From positions 1,627,001-1,691,000 of the forward strand of contig NC_087163.1 in assembly GCF_035594125.1 (NCBI RefSeq): a stretch of DNA of 64,000 nt, read 5' to 3'. A program made the translations under genes and the position numbers. Shown in pieces: positions 1-19,141 of this stretch (its first letter is position 1; each line of letters opens with the position of its first letter). Below the pieces are notes generated by a model that saw only the letters and a list, made by a program, of their open reading frames with translations, was not told the origin of the DNA and did no database searches. The DNA is from Scylla paramamosain (Eukaryota; Arthropoda; Malacostraca; Decapoda; Portunidae).

Positions 1-55
1 TTATTTCCTCCATATGTTTATTTACTTATTCTAATTGCACATAATACCCATGTGC

Positions 56-335
56 TCAGCGTGGGGGGTAGCGGCAGGCGGCAGGGTGCGCCGAGCAGGA
101 CCTACACACGGGGCGGGGCGGGGCGGGAACAAGCTGTCGCGGCCGCAGGATATCGGGTCCTGACGCGAGGCTGCGGGGCTGGGGCGATATTGAGTCGCCG
201 GCTGTGAAAACTGTGTTATCTGGGCCCGATATCAACGCCCGTCCGGGAGAGCGAGCAGCGGATGGGCGGCGCCGCGCCACCCACTGCGATGCCCCGTCCC
301 GTCCCGACCCACCCGTCAGCCCCTCCCGCCGCGCC
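56..335. other. CpG-rich, GC-rich block
   Basis: Strongly GC-rich sequence with many CG dinucleotides and short GGGGCG runs, unlike the AT-richer flanks. It lies directly upstream of a TATA-like box. It could be a promoter-proximal region of a plus-strand gene. No coding frame in it is convincing. Confidence 0.5.
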
Positions 336-385
336 CATCATGTATAAATAACGATCGAAAAACAGATAGCAATTCACGCCTACAA
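336..385 (+). promoter_or_regulatory. Possible TATA core promoter
   Basis: TATAAATA lies at 343-350, just after the CpG-rich block. A TTCACGC stretch resembling a weak arthropod initiator is centred near 376, about 33 nt downstream, which is the usual TATA-to-start distance. The initiator match is partial and no downstream promoter element sits at the standard spacing. No gene is recognised downstream. Confidence 0.25.
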
Positions 386-2439
<2,054 letters not shown>

Positions 2440-3238
2440 GCTCAAGACACACGGCGCGGTACACGGAGCTGAGTTGGGGCACAGCCAGCAAGGCAGCAGC
2501 GGTTCAGCTCTCAGGCTTCCTGCTAGGCGTCTTAGCGACGGATTTTTAGGTAAAGTTTGCAGCGTTTATAGCGACACACAAACTTGGCTGAGCTGAGCCG
2601 AGCCTGCCAAGCTGCGCTACTCGTTTGCATCTTGTCGAACAGAAAAAGTGCATGGAAACAATGTCTCCGTTCATAAAGTCTCCGAGGAAAGCAAAGTTCA
2701 TTCTTGTGTTAGTTCCGTGAGGCTTATCCAAGGCGGGTGATATTCTTATACTTTCCTTAGGCTTATGTTAGCGCACAGCAGATGGTGCCTCACGGGGCGT
2801 GTGCCAGACCTCTTCCTTGTGCGGAGTCGCTGTCTACTCGTGCAAGTAACTAAGGAAGGATCTGCATAAGGGCAGTGTGGTCCGTGCGGGTACAGGGTTG
2901 TAGATGAGGCCACAGCTCGTGACGGCGCTGGCTGATGGCAGACTTGTAATGGTGCCTCTAAGAGGCACCCACCCACTGTGCTCCGCCAGGCTTACTCGTA
3001 GGATGCAAAGTTTTGGTTAATGAACACTACCTTGGAAACCTGAGTTTGGTCCTCGCCGCACCCACACACCTTCCCAAAAAGTCCCTTGTGGTCGCCAGTG
3101 TGTTACATATTCGTTTAACTTTTCGGAAGTTTACCACGACAGAAAATAATGAAATTAGATCCACATTTTCTGTGTGTAGGCCTAGCTTGCTACACCCCGC
3201 CGCTGCCTAGCCTACGAGCGCGTATGCTGGGACCGTAA
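2440..3238. other. No gene recognised
   Basis: Unique-looking sequence without long frames. A TTTTTAG followed by GTAAAG occurs near 2523-2535 but lacks a real pyrimidine tract. Confidence 0.4.
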
Positions 3239-3246
3239 TGTGTGTG

Positions 3247-3280
<34 letters not shown>
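3239..3280. repeat. (GT)n microsatellite
   Basis: Short GT array broken by one TTTG step near 3260. Confidence 0.95.
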
Positions 3281-5454
<2,174 letters not shown>

Positions 5455-5622
5455 GTCACATGCAAGAATTCGCAACATTAAAAGCAATGTATGAAATCTT
5501 TATAAGCACCTGCAAGAAAGAAAGGGAATGGAAAGGAATAAATTTTACGATTTCTAAACAGTATGATAATTAGAAATGGCTGTACAACGGGAAGAAATAT
5601 CCCTGAGTAGTTGGTGTTTACT
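5455..5622 (+). repeat. Dispersed repeat family C, copy 1
   Basis: Aligns by eye with 25985-26143. Shared landmarks in the same order are TAAAAGCAATG, TTATAAGCAC, CAAGAAAGAAA, ATTTCTA, a GGCTGT box and AGTAGTTGGTGTTT versus GGTTAGTAGTTT. Divergence is roughly 25-30 percent with small indels, which indicates an old interspersed element. Its class is unknown. Neither copy has clear terminal inverted repeats or an intact frame. Confidence 0.75.
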
Positions 5623-7284
<1,662 letters not shown>

Positions 7285-7657
7285 TTTGTGTGCGTGTGTG
7301 CGCTGTTGTGTGTCCATGACTCCGCCACATTCACTACCAACCCTCCATCTTCATGCATTCGTCAGTTTATTGAAACACCCCCCTCATGCAGAGCGGCGTC
7401 GCCTGTTGTGATGCCCCGCGAGGCTTCCGTCTTGGCCAATGAGGAAAGTTTGAAAAGTCCACCCTCACAGGAAGAGCCTCAGGAAGTTGGTAGTGGCAGC
7501 TGAGGCTCCTTATGCACCGAGCTGCGGAGGGGAGAGGGGCGGGTTGGCATCAGCAGCAGCACCCACACACCAACCAGCCTCTGCTTGCTGGAAGGTGGCG
7601 AGGAAAGTCCTGAATGCTTCTCATCCGCACACTTATTATGTTGGCGAGGGAAGGGTG

Positions 7658-7658
<1 letters not shown>

Positions 7659-7738
<80 letters not shown>

Positions 7739-7792
7739 AAAGAGAGAGTTAGGAGGAGGTGGAGGAGGAGGAGGAGGAGGAGGAGGAGGAGG
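7659..7792. repeat. (GT)n followed by (GGA)n
   Basis: About 78 bp of GT, a short GAGAAAGAGAG bridge, then GGA units to 7792. This is a compound microsatellite. Confidence 0.96.
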
Positions 7793-7889
7793 GAGAAGCG
7801 AAGCGGTCTAAGCTCATTTACATACGTGGCAGGTGGTCGGTTTTGTAAGACTCGCCTCTTTTGCCTTGTCGCCATGAGTGTTGAGAACT

Positions 7890-8572
<683 letters not shown>

Positions 8573-8608
<36 letters not shown>
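8573..8608. repeat. (GT)n microsatellite
   Basis: Short GT array. It faces a CA array 90 bp downstream, so the two form an inverted pair. Confidence 0.97.
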
Positions 8609-8613
<5 letters not shown>

Positions 8614-8696
8614 GATGTCAGTGGTGATAAGTGTGTAAACAACGATTTTATTCATCAACTCGTGAAAATGTACAAGTGTTGCGTCACCCTCATAAT

Positions 8697-8698
<2 letters not shown>

Positions 8699-8777
<79 letters not shown>

Positions 8778-8790
8778 AAACACAAACACG
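8699..8790. repeat. (CA)n microsatellite
   Basis: Pure CA to 8770, then imperfect CA with AAAC steps. It is complementary to the GT array at 8573-8608. Confidence 0.97.
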
Positions 8791-8953
8791 CACGTTTCCT
8801 TTCTTATAGTCTTCCTGCACGACCATTTCTCTACCATTTCCGCCTTTTTTTTACGTTGGAAAAGGTAGAAGAAATGCTGATGCCGAGGAATCTTTGCCGG
8901 CCTGGAGGCATGTCGCGGCGTGGCGGGGAGGGCGTGGTCGGGAGAGGAGGTAG

Positions 8954-8994
8954 GGGTGTGGTGGTGATGGTGGTGGTGGTGGTGGTGGTGGTGG
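8954..8994. repeat. (GTG)n microsatellite
   Basis: About 13 GTG/GTGATG units inside a G-rich stretch. Confidence 0.9.
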
Positions 8995-9099
8995 GCGCTG
9001 GGTAGGGGAGGGCGGTGGCTTGGGGGTGGAGGGAATGGATGCTGGCTAACCACTGCCGCGGGGTGGGACAACTCAGCAGAGGTCACTTGGTCTTGTTGC

Positions 9100-9515
9100 A
9101 CGTCAGGGATTTCGTGACGTTCTCTCTGGTCACTTTTTGTCGTCACGTCTTGTCAGGGGACGATACTTCAGCGTCACAATCTATCGCCGTGTCACATTTT
9201 TCTGTTGTATTTTGCTGTCTCAGTCTGCCATCACATTTGTCTTTTCTCTTTTCATTTTTTTTTGTCACTTTCATTTAATCTAGTGTCGTATTTTGTTGTC
9301 GTATATTATTTTACCGTCATTTTACTGTCACATTTTCCCGCCACGTTTTCCTGTCACACTTTCTGCGTCGCACTTTGCCATCACACTACAGTCATGTCCT
9401 GCTATCACGCCTTGCAATCATATTTTTTTTGCTCTAGCGTTTAATCGTCACATTTCACCGTCACATCTATTATTCACATTTTGCTATCCCATTTTTAGCT
9501 TCACGTTCACCTTTT
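9100..9515 (+). repeat. Eroded short minisatellite (GTCAC-TTTT)
   Basis: The words GTCACATTTT, GTCACTTT, GTCATTTT, ATCACA and GTCACG recur roughly every 12-18 bp for about 400 bp, separated by T-rich spacers. Spacing is irregular, as expected of an old, mutated tandem array. It has no coding potential. Confidence 0.6.
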
Positions 9516-10041
9516 AAAACACAAACTCTTTAATATAATCCAAAACATTTATTACATCATTAGTGTTTAGCATTTCTTTGAAGCCTTAAACATACGAGTA
9601 AACTTTCTTATTTCCTTCACATAACCTATATTCAATTTCGTATCTCTAACATTTAAATCTCACGCGAAATCCTTACCAGCGCGTGAATCGTGACATTAAG
9701 CAGATCACGTTCATGTCGCATCTCAGCTTCAAGACAAATTCAACACTATGCCATTTTAAAACATTCTTATTTGCTCGTCCCGGTGCAATATCTACGAAGC
9801 GTCCCTTTGGTTCTATTCTGGTCCATCTCTTGTGAAATATTCTCCCAAGTTACTGGCTCGTAATGGTTCATCTCTTGTCGATTCTATGCAAGTAAGAGCA
9901 TTCATCATGTGACAGTGTGGTGGAAGTAAGGAGGCGTGAGTGGGAAAGAAGATGGAGAAGGAAGAGGAGGAGAAGGAGGAGGTGAGTGAGTAAGGAACAG
10001 CCGTGAGTAGACAGACACCTCAGCATTCATGAAGAGTAAGT

Positions 10042-10042
<1 letters not shown>
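9516..10042. other. No gene recognised
   Basis: AT-rich unique sequence turning purine-rich (GGA/GAA) at 9950-9985. I see no gene. Confidence 0.4.
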
Positions 10043-10133
<91 letters not shown>

Positions 10134-10143
10134 CGTGTGTGCG
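10043..10143. repeat. (GT)n microsatellite
   Basis: GT array with GTGC variants at its 3' end. Confidence 0.97.
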
Positions 10144-10297
10144 TGCCGAGGGTAGCACTCTCAAGGGACAACAGCGAGACAGAGATTCAATTTTTGGCCC
10201 TCTGTAGACACAATTAGGGTTTGGAACCGGAGGAGGACAGGGAGGAAGGGCGACGAGGAGGAAGGAAGAGGGTGCCAAGGGGCGAGCCTGGAGAGAG

Positions 10298-10300
<3 letters not shown>

Positions 10301-10339
<39 letters not shown>
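10301..10339. repeat. (GA)n microsatellite
   Basis: Short pure GA array in a purine-rich stretch (10220-10440). Confidence 0.96.
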
Positions 10340-10342
<3 letters not shown>

Positions 10343-10500
10343 ACGGAAGAAGGGAAGGGTGGAAGAGGCGAGAAAGGCTGCTAGGGAGAGTGGAAAGTAA
10401 GGGGAGAGGAGGGAGGGGAGTGTTGAGGGGACACGGTAAATGAGATTGAATGTTTGGGAGTAAATAGACAAGTTTCCCCGTGATTTCCCATGACGTGAAG

Positions 10501-10502
<2 letters not shown>

Positions 10503-10592
<90 letters not shown>
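10503..10592. repeat. (GA)n microsatellite
   Basis: Pure GA array of about 90 bp. Confidence 0.98.
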
Positions 10593-10595
<3 letters not shown>

Positions 10596-10640
10596 AGACT
10601 CGAAATAATGAGAGGGATATGGAAGGGAGAGATGGAATAT

Positions 10641-10716
10641 GAATAGTAGTAGTAGCAGCAGTAGTAGTAGTAATAGTAGTAGTAGTAGTAGTAGCAGTAG
10701 GAGGAGGAGGAGGAGG
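10641..10716. repeat. (TAG)n/(CAG)n/(GAG)n compound tract
   Basis: TAG units with scattered CAG and TAA units, changing to GAG units at about 10700. It is a smaller version of the stepwise trinucleotide tract at 34.6 kb. Confidence 0.93.
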
Positions 10717-12259
10717 GCGCGGAAGGAGGCTGTCAAAGTGAGAAGTGGCTGCGGCTGCACTAATGACCTGCGGGAAGCGGTGAGTGGCAGGGGAGTGGCG
10801 CTGCTTGGAAGGGGACGGACGCCACGCCGTACATTAGCATAAAGCTCAGAAATATGACAATCGTTGCCCGCCTCCCCCCGTGGTGAAGTGTGAACAATGG
10901 GGAAAAAATAACCCTTACTGGCTCGATCCCTTCCATACTCCTCTTTTTTATGAAGGAAAAAACATAGAAAGACCCTTTAATGACGTTATATTCTTTCGCT
11001 GTTCAGGTAGAAGCCTTGGTGTGCATAAGCAAGAGTATGAAGCTTGGTATGGATGTTATTGTAATCTAAAACGGAAGCCCAATATTTTGAAACACTTTGC
11101 TCTCTTATGGCGATTATTTTCATAGGTCAAAGGCGTGATAAGTCCGTTTTTCATAGTAATTTCTCAATATTGATGTATAATCCTTATTAAACCATCTATA
11201 TAATCGTGAAAACACCCTTGAAAACCACACCAACTTCCATCAGATCCCGCTAAAAGTGACTGAGGGAGACGAGGAAACGTTTGGGAGGTACTGGAGTGAA
11301 CTGGGGGAGGCGACTACCGCAAGTGGGAGTCCCAGAGCAGGGGAGAGTGAGGGAAGGGTGAGGGAGGCTGGAGGTGTTGTTTGTTATCCTCACAGCCCGG
11401 ACAGACGTGAGGAGGGGCAGTGGGGCAGAGGGGTAGTAGGGCGGGAGGGAGGGAGGGGATGAACACACACAGGCTGCGAGGGGAAAGAAGGAATTCCAGG
11501 CATGTATTCGATTTGGTTTTTGGGAATCGCTGCACTCCCAAAAATTTTCTTGGTCTTGTGATGCGCCACCTGTCGGCTGTCCGTCGTCTGCTGCTCGTCG
11601 GGTTACTGGAGTACCTGGAATATACATGCCGCCTCTTGTGTCCGCGTGGCATGAAGAGAGAAACATCAGATCAACGCGGAAACAATAAAACAGCAGCTCT
11701 TGTTAAATTATTGTTTTTTCCTACGTTTGACTTCCTGATTCCGCATCTGGTGTTTGCTTTTCGCCAAGCTTGCCGCTCCGGGATGCGAGTCTGTAGACGG
11801 GAAATACTGCAAGCAAATCTTCGCCATCACTGAAGTCATAAAAAGAGGATCGAAAAATAGTAAAAAAGGATAAAGGTTCACGACGTACTGACGAAAGAGA
11901 TCAGAGAGTAGTAAAAAACAAACCCTCATTTTTTCGGTATGTTTTCCCGGGTTGGAGGCGAGCATGGAGCGGAGAGAGGTAAACCAAGAGGGCCGGGCAG
12001 CCTGGCTCACCCTCCACTGGCCTGTCAAGGTTTTATTTACTGAAACTGTTCACATTTTTCCACGGTTTATGTTGTTCAAGATAAAGGGGCGGCGGTATTA
12101 AAGAAACGGGGACCATAGGAAGGCTGGGTACACGCGAGGGGACAAACAAACACTATACATATGTATCTAACATAATAACTTCATTTTACTCAATATGATT
12201 ATTGCTAAAAGTACTTACTAATTGTGGATGGCCTCTAGAATTGCTACCCTCCCCCCTCC

Positions 12260-12263
<4 letters not shown>
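10717..12263. other. No gene; small open frame at 10880-11125
   Basis: Mostly unique. A plus-strand frame of 81 codons at 10880-11125 has a balanced composition with no simple repeat. It contains an acceptor-like TTCTTTCGCTGTTCAG ending at 11006. No family is recognised and no donor is evident, so it may be chance. The rest holds nothing recognisable. Confidence 0.3.

Positions 12264-12311
<48 letters not shown>
12264..12311. repeat. (CT)n microsatellite
   Basis: Pure CT array of about 48 bp. Confidence 0.97.
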
Positions 12312-12317
<6 letters not shown>

Positions 12318-12529
12318 CGCCAAAACGTGCAGTGACACCTTTTCTAGACTTAACAAGCAGTGCTGGAAGTCTCCTAGACTTCTTAGGCATTGTAGTTAGG
12401 AGAATAACCAGTGATTACACAAAACAAAACTTATGTCTCCCTAAATCACACTTCATTCTTCACACCAGGACATAAACACAACTATTACCATTTGCACAAT
12501 ATTGCCAGATGTAAGAACATTCCTTTTAC

Positions 12530-13054
<525 letters not shown>

Positions 13055-13121
13055 CTCTGGGGACTGGCATCTTACATAACCCTTTTCTTTTGACTTTCTT
13101 GTTGCCCTTGACTAGAATCTC
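13055..13121 (-). repeat. Dispersed repeat family A, inverted fragment
   Basis: On the minus strand this reads CTAGTCAAGGGCAACAAG, an A-rich middle, then AAGATGCCAGTCCCC, in the same order as 27333-27472, 29335-29458 and 49618-49742. It shows that family A is present in both orientations. Confidence 0.6.
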
Positions 13122-13300
13122 TCTAATATAACAAGTAAAAAAATGAATAAACAAACTAAAAGAAAAACTGTACAGAGGTGATGTAGCGGCGGTCTCTCAC
13201 TCCGGTACCTGGCGTGACTGTGGAGTGACACCCAGACACTCCACCTCTCCACTCTTCCACCAACCAGCCAGTCATCGCACCATCACACTACCACCTCCCT

Positions 13301-13303
<3 letters not shown>

Positions 13304-13342
<39 letters not shown>
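13304..13342. repeat. (CT)n microsatellite
   Basis: Short pure CT array, 140 bp before a much longer one of the same polarity. Confidence 0.97.
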
Positions 13343-13343
<1 letters not shown>

Positions 13344-13480
13344 GTCACGTTCTCTTCCCTCTCTGATTTACTCGCTTGAAACACAACCTGAATTTTTTTT
13401 AACGGATTATTTTATCTCCTCTCTCTCCATCTTTGTCTGTCTGGCTGTCTAGCTATGTCTGTGTGTTTGTGTGTGTGTTT

Positions 13481-14100
<620 letters not shown>

Positions 14101-14410
14101 CTCCTCCTCCTCCTCCTCCTCCGTCATGGCTTCCTTATCAAGGTCAGTGAGGCGTTGCTATGTTATCTGATTGTGCTGGAAGACGAGGAGGAGGAGGAGG
14201 AGAAGGGTTCATAGTTTATTGGTGCAAGAGGAGCAGGAGGAGGAGGAAAAGGAAGAGGAGGAGGAGGAGGAGGAGGAGGAAGAGGAAGAAGAGGAGAAGG
14301 GTTCATAGTTTATAGGAGTGAAAGGAGAAAGAGGAAGATGATGAGATGGAGATGCGTTTAATGGTATGAATAAATGAATGAATAAATAAATAAATAGATA
14401 AATAGATAAA
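14101..14410. repeat. CTC/GGA trinucleotide tracts and (AAAT)n
   Basis: CTC units at 14101-14122, then GGA/GAAGA-rich tracts at 14183-14302 with the phrase AAGGGTTCATAGTTTAT duplicated about 95 bp apart (14203 and 14298). AAAT/AATG units follow at 14367-14410. The duplicated phrase suggests local tandem duplication. Confidence 0.85.
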
Positions 14411-14552
14411 AATACAGATGGTGTGCTGGGGAAAAAAGAAAGTGGAGTGGAGGGGAGTGGAAGGAAGGGGAGCGGAGGAGCGGGGAAGGGACTGGAGGGC
14501 AAAGCGTGGAGTGGGGAGTGGTTTTTGGTGGAGGCTTTACGTGTGTGTGCTT

Positions 14553-14553
<1 letters not shown>

Positions 14554-14620
<67 letters not shown>
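14554..14620. repeat. (CT)n microsatellite
   Basis: Pure CT array of about 66 bp. Confidence 0.97.
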
Positions 14621-14622
<2 letters not shown>

Positions 14623-15104
14623 TATCCTCTCGTATGGACAAAATAAAAATCAGCCTGAACATTTTTCCCTAATTATCGGCAGCGAGGCAGTGTTACAGTA
14701 TCGGCAGTCGGCATTGTTTTCCTGGGCATCCTTTTTACCCCAATACCTCGGTCGCCGGTCTTCGCTACTTCCCGGTACGAGTTTCCGGCGGAGGTCTTGT
14801 GGTGCGTGGTGGAGTGACGGACGGTGTTGGCATTTTCATTGTGATCAGAGCCTGTGGTAGTGGAAGTATTGGAAAAGGTCGGATTTAAATGGTTTCCCGG
14901 TAGTTGTAATGTCACAAAGTCAAGATTTCATGCGTGTAAAATGTAGTATAGGTTAATGCATGGACGATAGCAGCAGTCATGAGGTTGAAGGTTTTGTTTA
15001 TCGTATTGTGGTAACCTTCTTGTCAGCACTGCGTCCAATTTGGTGCTTGTGGTACGCTACAGGAAATATACTTGTAACTAGTAATGACATATACAAGTAG
15101 GAAC
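14621..15104. other. No gene recognised
   Basis: Unique sequence with only short frames. I see nothing recognisable. Confidence 0.4.
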
Positions 15105-15109
15105 TCTCT

Positions 15110-15159
<50 letters not shown>
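15105..15159. repeat. (CT)n microsatellite with one slip
   Basis: CT array broken by one CC step near 15128. Confidence 0.95.
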
Positions 15160-15161
<2 letters not shown>

Positions 15162-16437
15162 GAAGGTTAAGAACTGGTAATCTAAAGGTCTCCTGGATAT
15201 TTATTTCCTATTCAGATTTTTTTTTTTTACTATTTTTAAGTCCTCCTGCTGGACATTCCTCTAAATCTGTGGCTTTTTTATGGACTCGGGTAAGTTCCGC
15301 GTCTGGCTGGCTCAGTAATGGGGGTTAGGGATTGGCTGGCGCACTCTCTCTCCTTATTTAAGGAGTAACTTTAGCTTCCACCTCAAATTATGGCGTAATA
15401 ACCGATAACTGCAATGGACGGTCATGCCAGTAATTACATCGCCCTCAGCCTGCTCCGCCGTGACAGGGACGCCTCACTCGCTGCTCCTGTTTGCCTGCAC
15501 CTCGAGACACGCACACCAGGTAACACTGTCCGGAAAAAACAAAACTTTTAAGGAAATCTACAATGCCTTAACGTACACCAGCACAACACATCACGAGACG
15601 CATTCAGATCCTCCCCCACAAGCAATGGTAGGAATAAAACGTGCCTTCTTTCTCTTCCTTAAGCTGTGGTTGGTATGCAGAGGTGTTGTAGATCTTGTGG
15701 CTTTAAATCCCTTGGAGACAGAGAGGTAAGAGGCAGGCGGTTTAAAGGGTTGTGATGATGCAAAGGTGTTCTCTCATTAAATTCAGTTCCACCCTCTGCT
15801 CATGTTTTGTAGCGCTTAATGAATGTTTAATGGCGAGTCACGTCCCGCCGGCCATCACTGTTGTCTCTTACCACGCAGCGCTGTCATTATAGAAGTTTCA
15901 TCAACATAAACTTCATCACACGCTTCCCTAACTGCCAATCGCTACTCTCTAGATGGCAAACAGACAAAGCCAACGTGGTGCAGGGTGTGATCAAGAAGAC
16001 CATTTGTGGGCGTATAGAAACAGAGAAGGGGAAACAAAGAGGGAAGTTTCAAGACTCAACGTAATTTTGGACTTGAATAGAGTGTCTTCTTAAGGGACAT
16101 ACCCCTTCAATGGCCCTTTTATGCACTCTTGTTACTCTTCAGCAACTTATCCTCATGTTCACAATACGGTCATTGATCCTCACTAGTGTTCTCCGCAAGG
16201 CTCTGTGCTCTGCCTCTTCTCCACCCACACCTCTCTCTCAGGTCCTCCCTTACGCAGTCCTCATCCCTTCTTTCTTCCTGTCTGACCAGTCACGTCACAC
16301 TTGAAACAGCATATCAGCACTCTTAGGGATCTGAACAACTCAGACATTACGTTACATGTCAAAACTCAAATGCTATGAACTGAATCTACGAAAGTTACTT
16401 AAAATTTAAGTATAATATAAGTGCATCTTGTAGCGGC
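15160..16437. other. No gene; weak exon-like start at 15424
   Basis: A plus-strand ATG at 15424 runs open for 32 codons to CACACCAG|GTAACA (junction 15519/15520), a weak donor match. A second donor-like GAG|GTAAGA lies at 15722-15730. Neither has a recognisable protein or a supporting acceptor. Confidence 0.25.
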
Positions 16438-16677
16438 CTCTCAGCTCACACAGCAGCCACTCAGCACTCACATTAGTCATTCAACACTCCCATTAGTCAC
16501 TCAGCACACACAACAGCCACTCAGCACTCACATTAGCCACTCAGCACTCACATTAGTCATTCAACACTCCCATTAGTCACTCAGCACGCACAACAGCCAC
16601 TCAGCACTCACATTAGCCACTCAGCACTCACATTAGTCATTCAACACTCCCATTAGTTACTCAGCACACACAGCACA
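16438..16677 (+). repeat. 20-bp minisatellite with 80-bp higher-order unit
   Basis: Twelve 20-bp monomers in perfect register (240 bp). There are three types: A (CACTCAGCACTCACATTAGY), B (CATTCAACACTCCCATTAGT) and C (CACTCAGCACACACAACAGC). The order is C-like, A, B, C, A, A, B, C, A, A, B, C-like. The A-A-B-C tetramer repeats almost exactly, and A monomers alternate at their last base. This is the signature of recent amplification of a multi-monomer block. Confidence 0.95.
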
Positions 16678-17037
16678 CCTCAGTAGATTGACACAGCCTC
16701 ACCTGATCCCTCCCGTGGCTGTCTCCCTCCACCTGGCCGCCCCTCCACTCACCTGTGCTCTGCCTGTCCAGTCTCAATCTCCCTTCGCCCCGCGCAGCTC
16801 CCGTGACGTGCTTTCATCGCCGCCGCGGTGAACCTTCCGCCGAGACCGCGTTAATTACGTTAATAGTTGGCAGGCTTACATAATGAATTAATAAGCGAGT
16901 CGAGTAAATAAAAATGTGGATTTGTTGCCCAGTTAATGTAATTATCGCAATTTTACTTGTCGTACTAACTCGTGGTAATGGCGAACCTGCGATGCTGTGG
17001 CCCCCTCCTCTCCAACCCCCTCCCAGGCTACTGCGGA
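16678..17037. other. No gene recognised
   Basis: C-rich then AT-rich unique sequence. A minus-strand CAG|GTGAGT donor-like site is at about 16746-16754, without a linked exon. Confidence 0.35.
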
Positions 17038-17091
17038 CACCACCACCACTGCCACCACAACCACCACCACCACCACCACTACCACCACCAC
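17038..17091. repeat. (CCA)n microsatellite
   Basis: CCA units with two CTG/CAA interruptions. Confidence 0.93.
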
Positions 17092-18622
17092 CTCGAGCAT
17101 ATCATTTGTTGCCAGTTCTTTATTCCTTGCATATCTGAATGAGATTAACAACAAATATAATACCTCGTGTCAAATATTTGCAGCTTTAACATTCATACAT
17201 GCAGGAGTGTTGTCCTTCAGTCGACTTTATAATATATGTTCTGTGTGTCTGTGTGCGTGTCAGCATATTGCATATGAATAACATATATAAAGTGTATATG
17301 AATAACACATTTGTATAAAAAGATATCCTACTTTTCAGACTCAATATTCCTTCATATATTTGGGTACAAAATTTAGGACTATTTCATAAAATCAAATGTC
17401 AAAAGAGGAAGGATACATCAGGCTAAAGAAATAAACATAATCATATACAGTACACATGAACATGTAACAATTATTGCGTTGTTATATTTAGATATCAAGA
17501 AATTTATAAGTGTAGAAGTCTTTGAGAGAATGTCGGTCTCATCATTCTCAGCCAGTAATGTCATTTCAGTAGTCATTTTATTATAACCATTGCTTCATAA
17601 CTATTTTGGCTAAATAAATAAATAGATAAATATAAATAAATATATGCTTTATGACATATAGTTCCTAAAATGTATCATAATGTTTACTGAGGCAACACTG
17701 AAAACAACAAGTTCGTAACAATGTCAGACAGAATACATAAACAGCCGCAGCCTGACAGGAAGTGTGTGTCGCGCCGGGGCGGAGAGGAACACCTGTCATG
17801 GGAACATTACCTGAACGTCACGCCGCCGATGCCGCCAACGTCAAATGCTTTTCTGCGGTTGTGTGAATGTCAGCACTGTATTTCTGAGTAAAAATCACCA
17901 CAAAGCAAAGAATAATGCTTAATGAGAGATGCAAGACAAGTACATGAGTGAGAGACGCAGCAATGGGACGCACCGATCCTCGCCACCTTGTTATTAGTAT
18001 TAAAAAAAAAACCCACGGCAAGTAGTCTTTTTGCTGTGCTGAGCCGTCCGCGCTGCCGACCAGACAGCGAGGCACGTGGTGAGAATTCCGTCATGCTTCT
18101 ATGTTGCACAATCTTTTTTGCGTCCATTAATTTGTAATTTTGCTTGTTGTCCTGTATTTTTCCTTTATGTTTCATCTCTCTCGGTGTTTCTCTGGGTGCG
18201 ACAATTCTACTCATCTTTCATTTGGGAGAATCACAAGTGTGGTCCGGACGTTCCAAGACTGACGACCAAACCAAGCTAAGCAGACCCAGAACACGATGAA
18301 ATGATCCAGGAAGTCACCTTGGTCGTCCAGGGCGCCACTCAGGTTACCGGCAAGGCGGCGCCACCAGGGAGAGGGCCACGGCTGCAGCCCGGCGACCTCA
18401 CCACCTCATTAGAGCAAGCACGGCAATAAAGGTAATGGCACGCGCCTGGCCGTAATTATGGAGCTGCGCCTGAACCATCGCCGCGGTGATTTGCAGGAAC
18501 ACATCCTTGCAAAACGGTGTTGCTGCTCGAAACATTACAAGCTTACGTCAATATAACAATAACCCACTCCACTCGGTAATACTCGTGTGCTACTTCAGAA
18601 GAGGAGTTTTGAACACACACAC

Positions 18623-18626
<4 letters not shown>
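17092..18626. other. No gene; AT-rich stretch
   Basis: The longest AT-rich unique block of the window (17100-17720), with a 20-bp-scale local duplication (TATGAATAAC at 17273 and 17298). It turns GC-richer after 17760. No gene is recognised. Confidence 0.4.

Positions 18627-18709
<83 letters not shown>
18627..18709. repeat. (GA)n microsatellite
   Basis: Pure GA array of about 83 bp preceded by ACACACACGCA. Confidence 0.97.
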
Positions 18710-18713
<4 letters not shown>

Positions 18714-18873
18714 CTGGTTTCCTCTCTATTTATTTTCCTTTTAACTGGTGGAATGTCTTGCCAATCTTCTCTCAAAGATAAGGTAATTTAAACGCTCAGG
18801 GACGCGGCCTTTCAAGATTATGGATTTCCTTTATTTAGTTAGGAGGGGAAGCCACTTAATTATGTTGTGCTGA

Positions 18874-18874
<1 letters not shown>

Positions 18875-18959
<85 letters not shown>

Positions 18960-18966
18960 GTGTGTG
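18875..18966. repeat. (GT)n microsatellite
   Basis: GT array of about 92 bp with one GC step near 18954. Confidence 0.97.
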
Positions 18967-19052
18967 ATGCCGAGGTTTCTCAGTACTACAGTTACGTTTT
19001 AATCTTGATAATGTGAAACAATAATTACTTTTTATGTGTTTCAATTGGCAGT

Positions 19053-19055
<3 letters not shown>

Positions 19056-19141
<86 letters not shown>

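Noticed and set aside
2515..2540. TTTTTAG|GTAAAG as another ratchet point
   Set aside because: The upstream sequence is not pyrimidine-rich and no branch-point match is near.
10161..10760. 199-codon minus-strand open frame
   Set aside because: It translates TAG/CAG and GA/CT arrays into Leu and Ser-Leu runs. Only purine-rich low-complexity DNA links them.
16438..16677. CRISPR-like direct repeats
   Set aside because: Monomers are contiguous with no unique spacers, and the context is eukaryotic.
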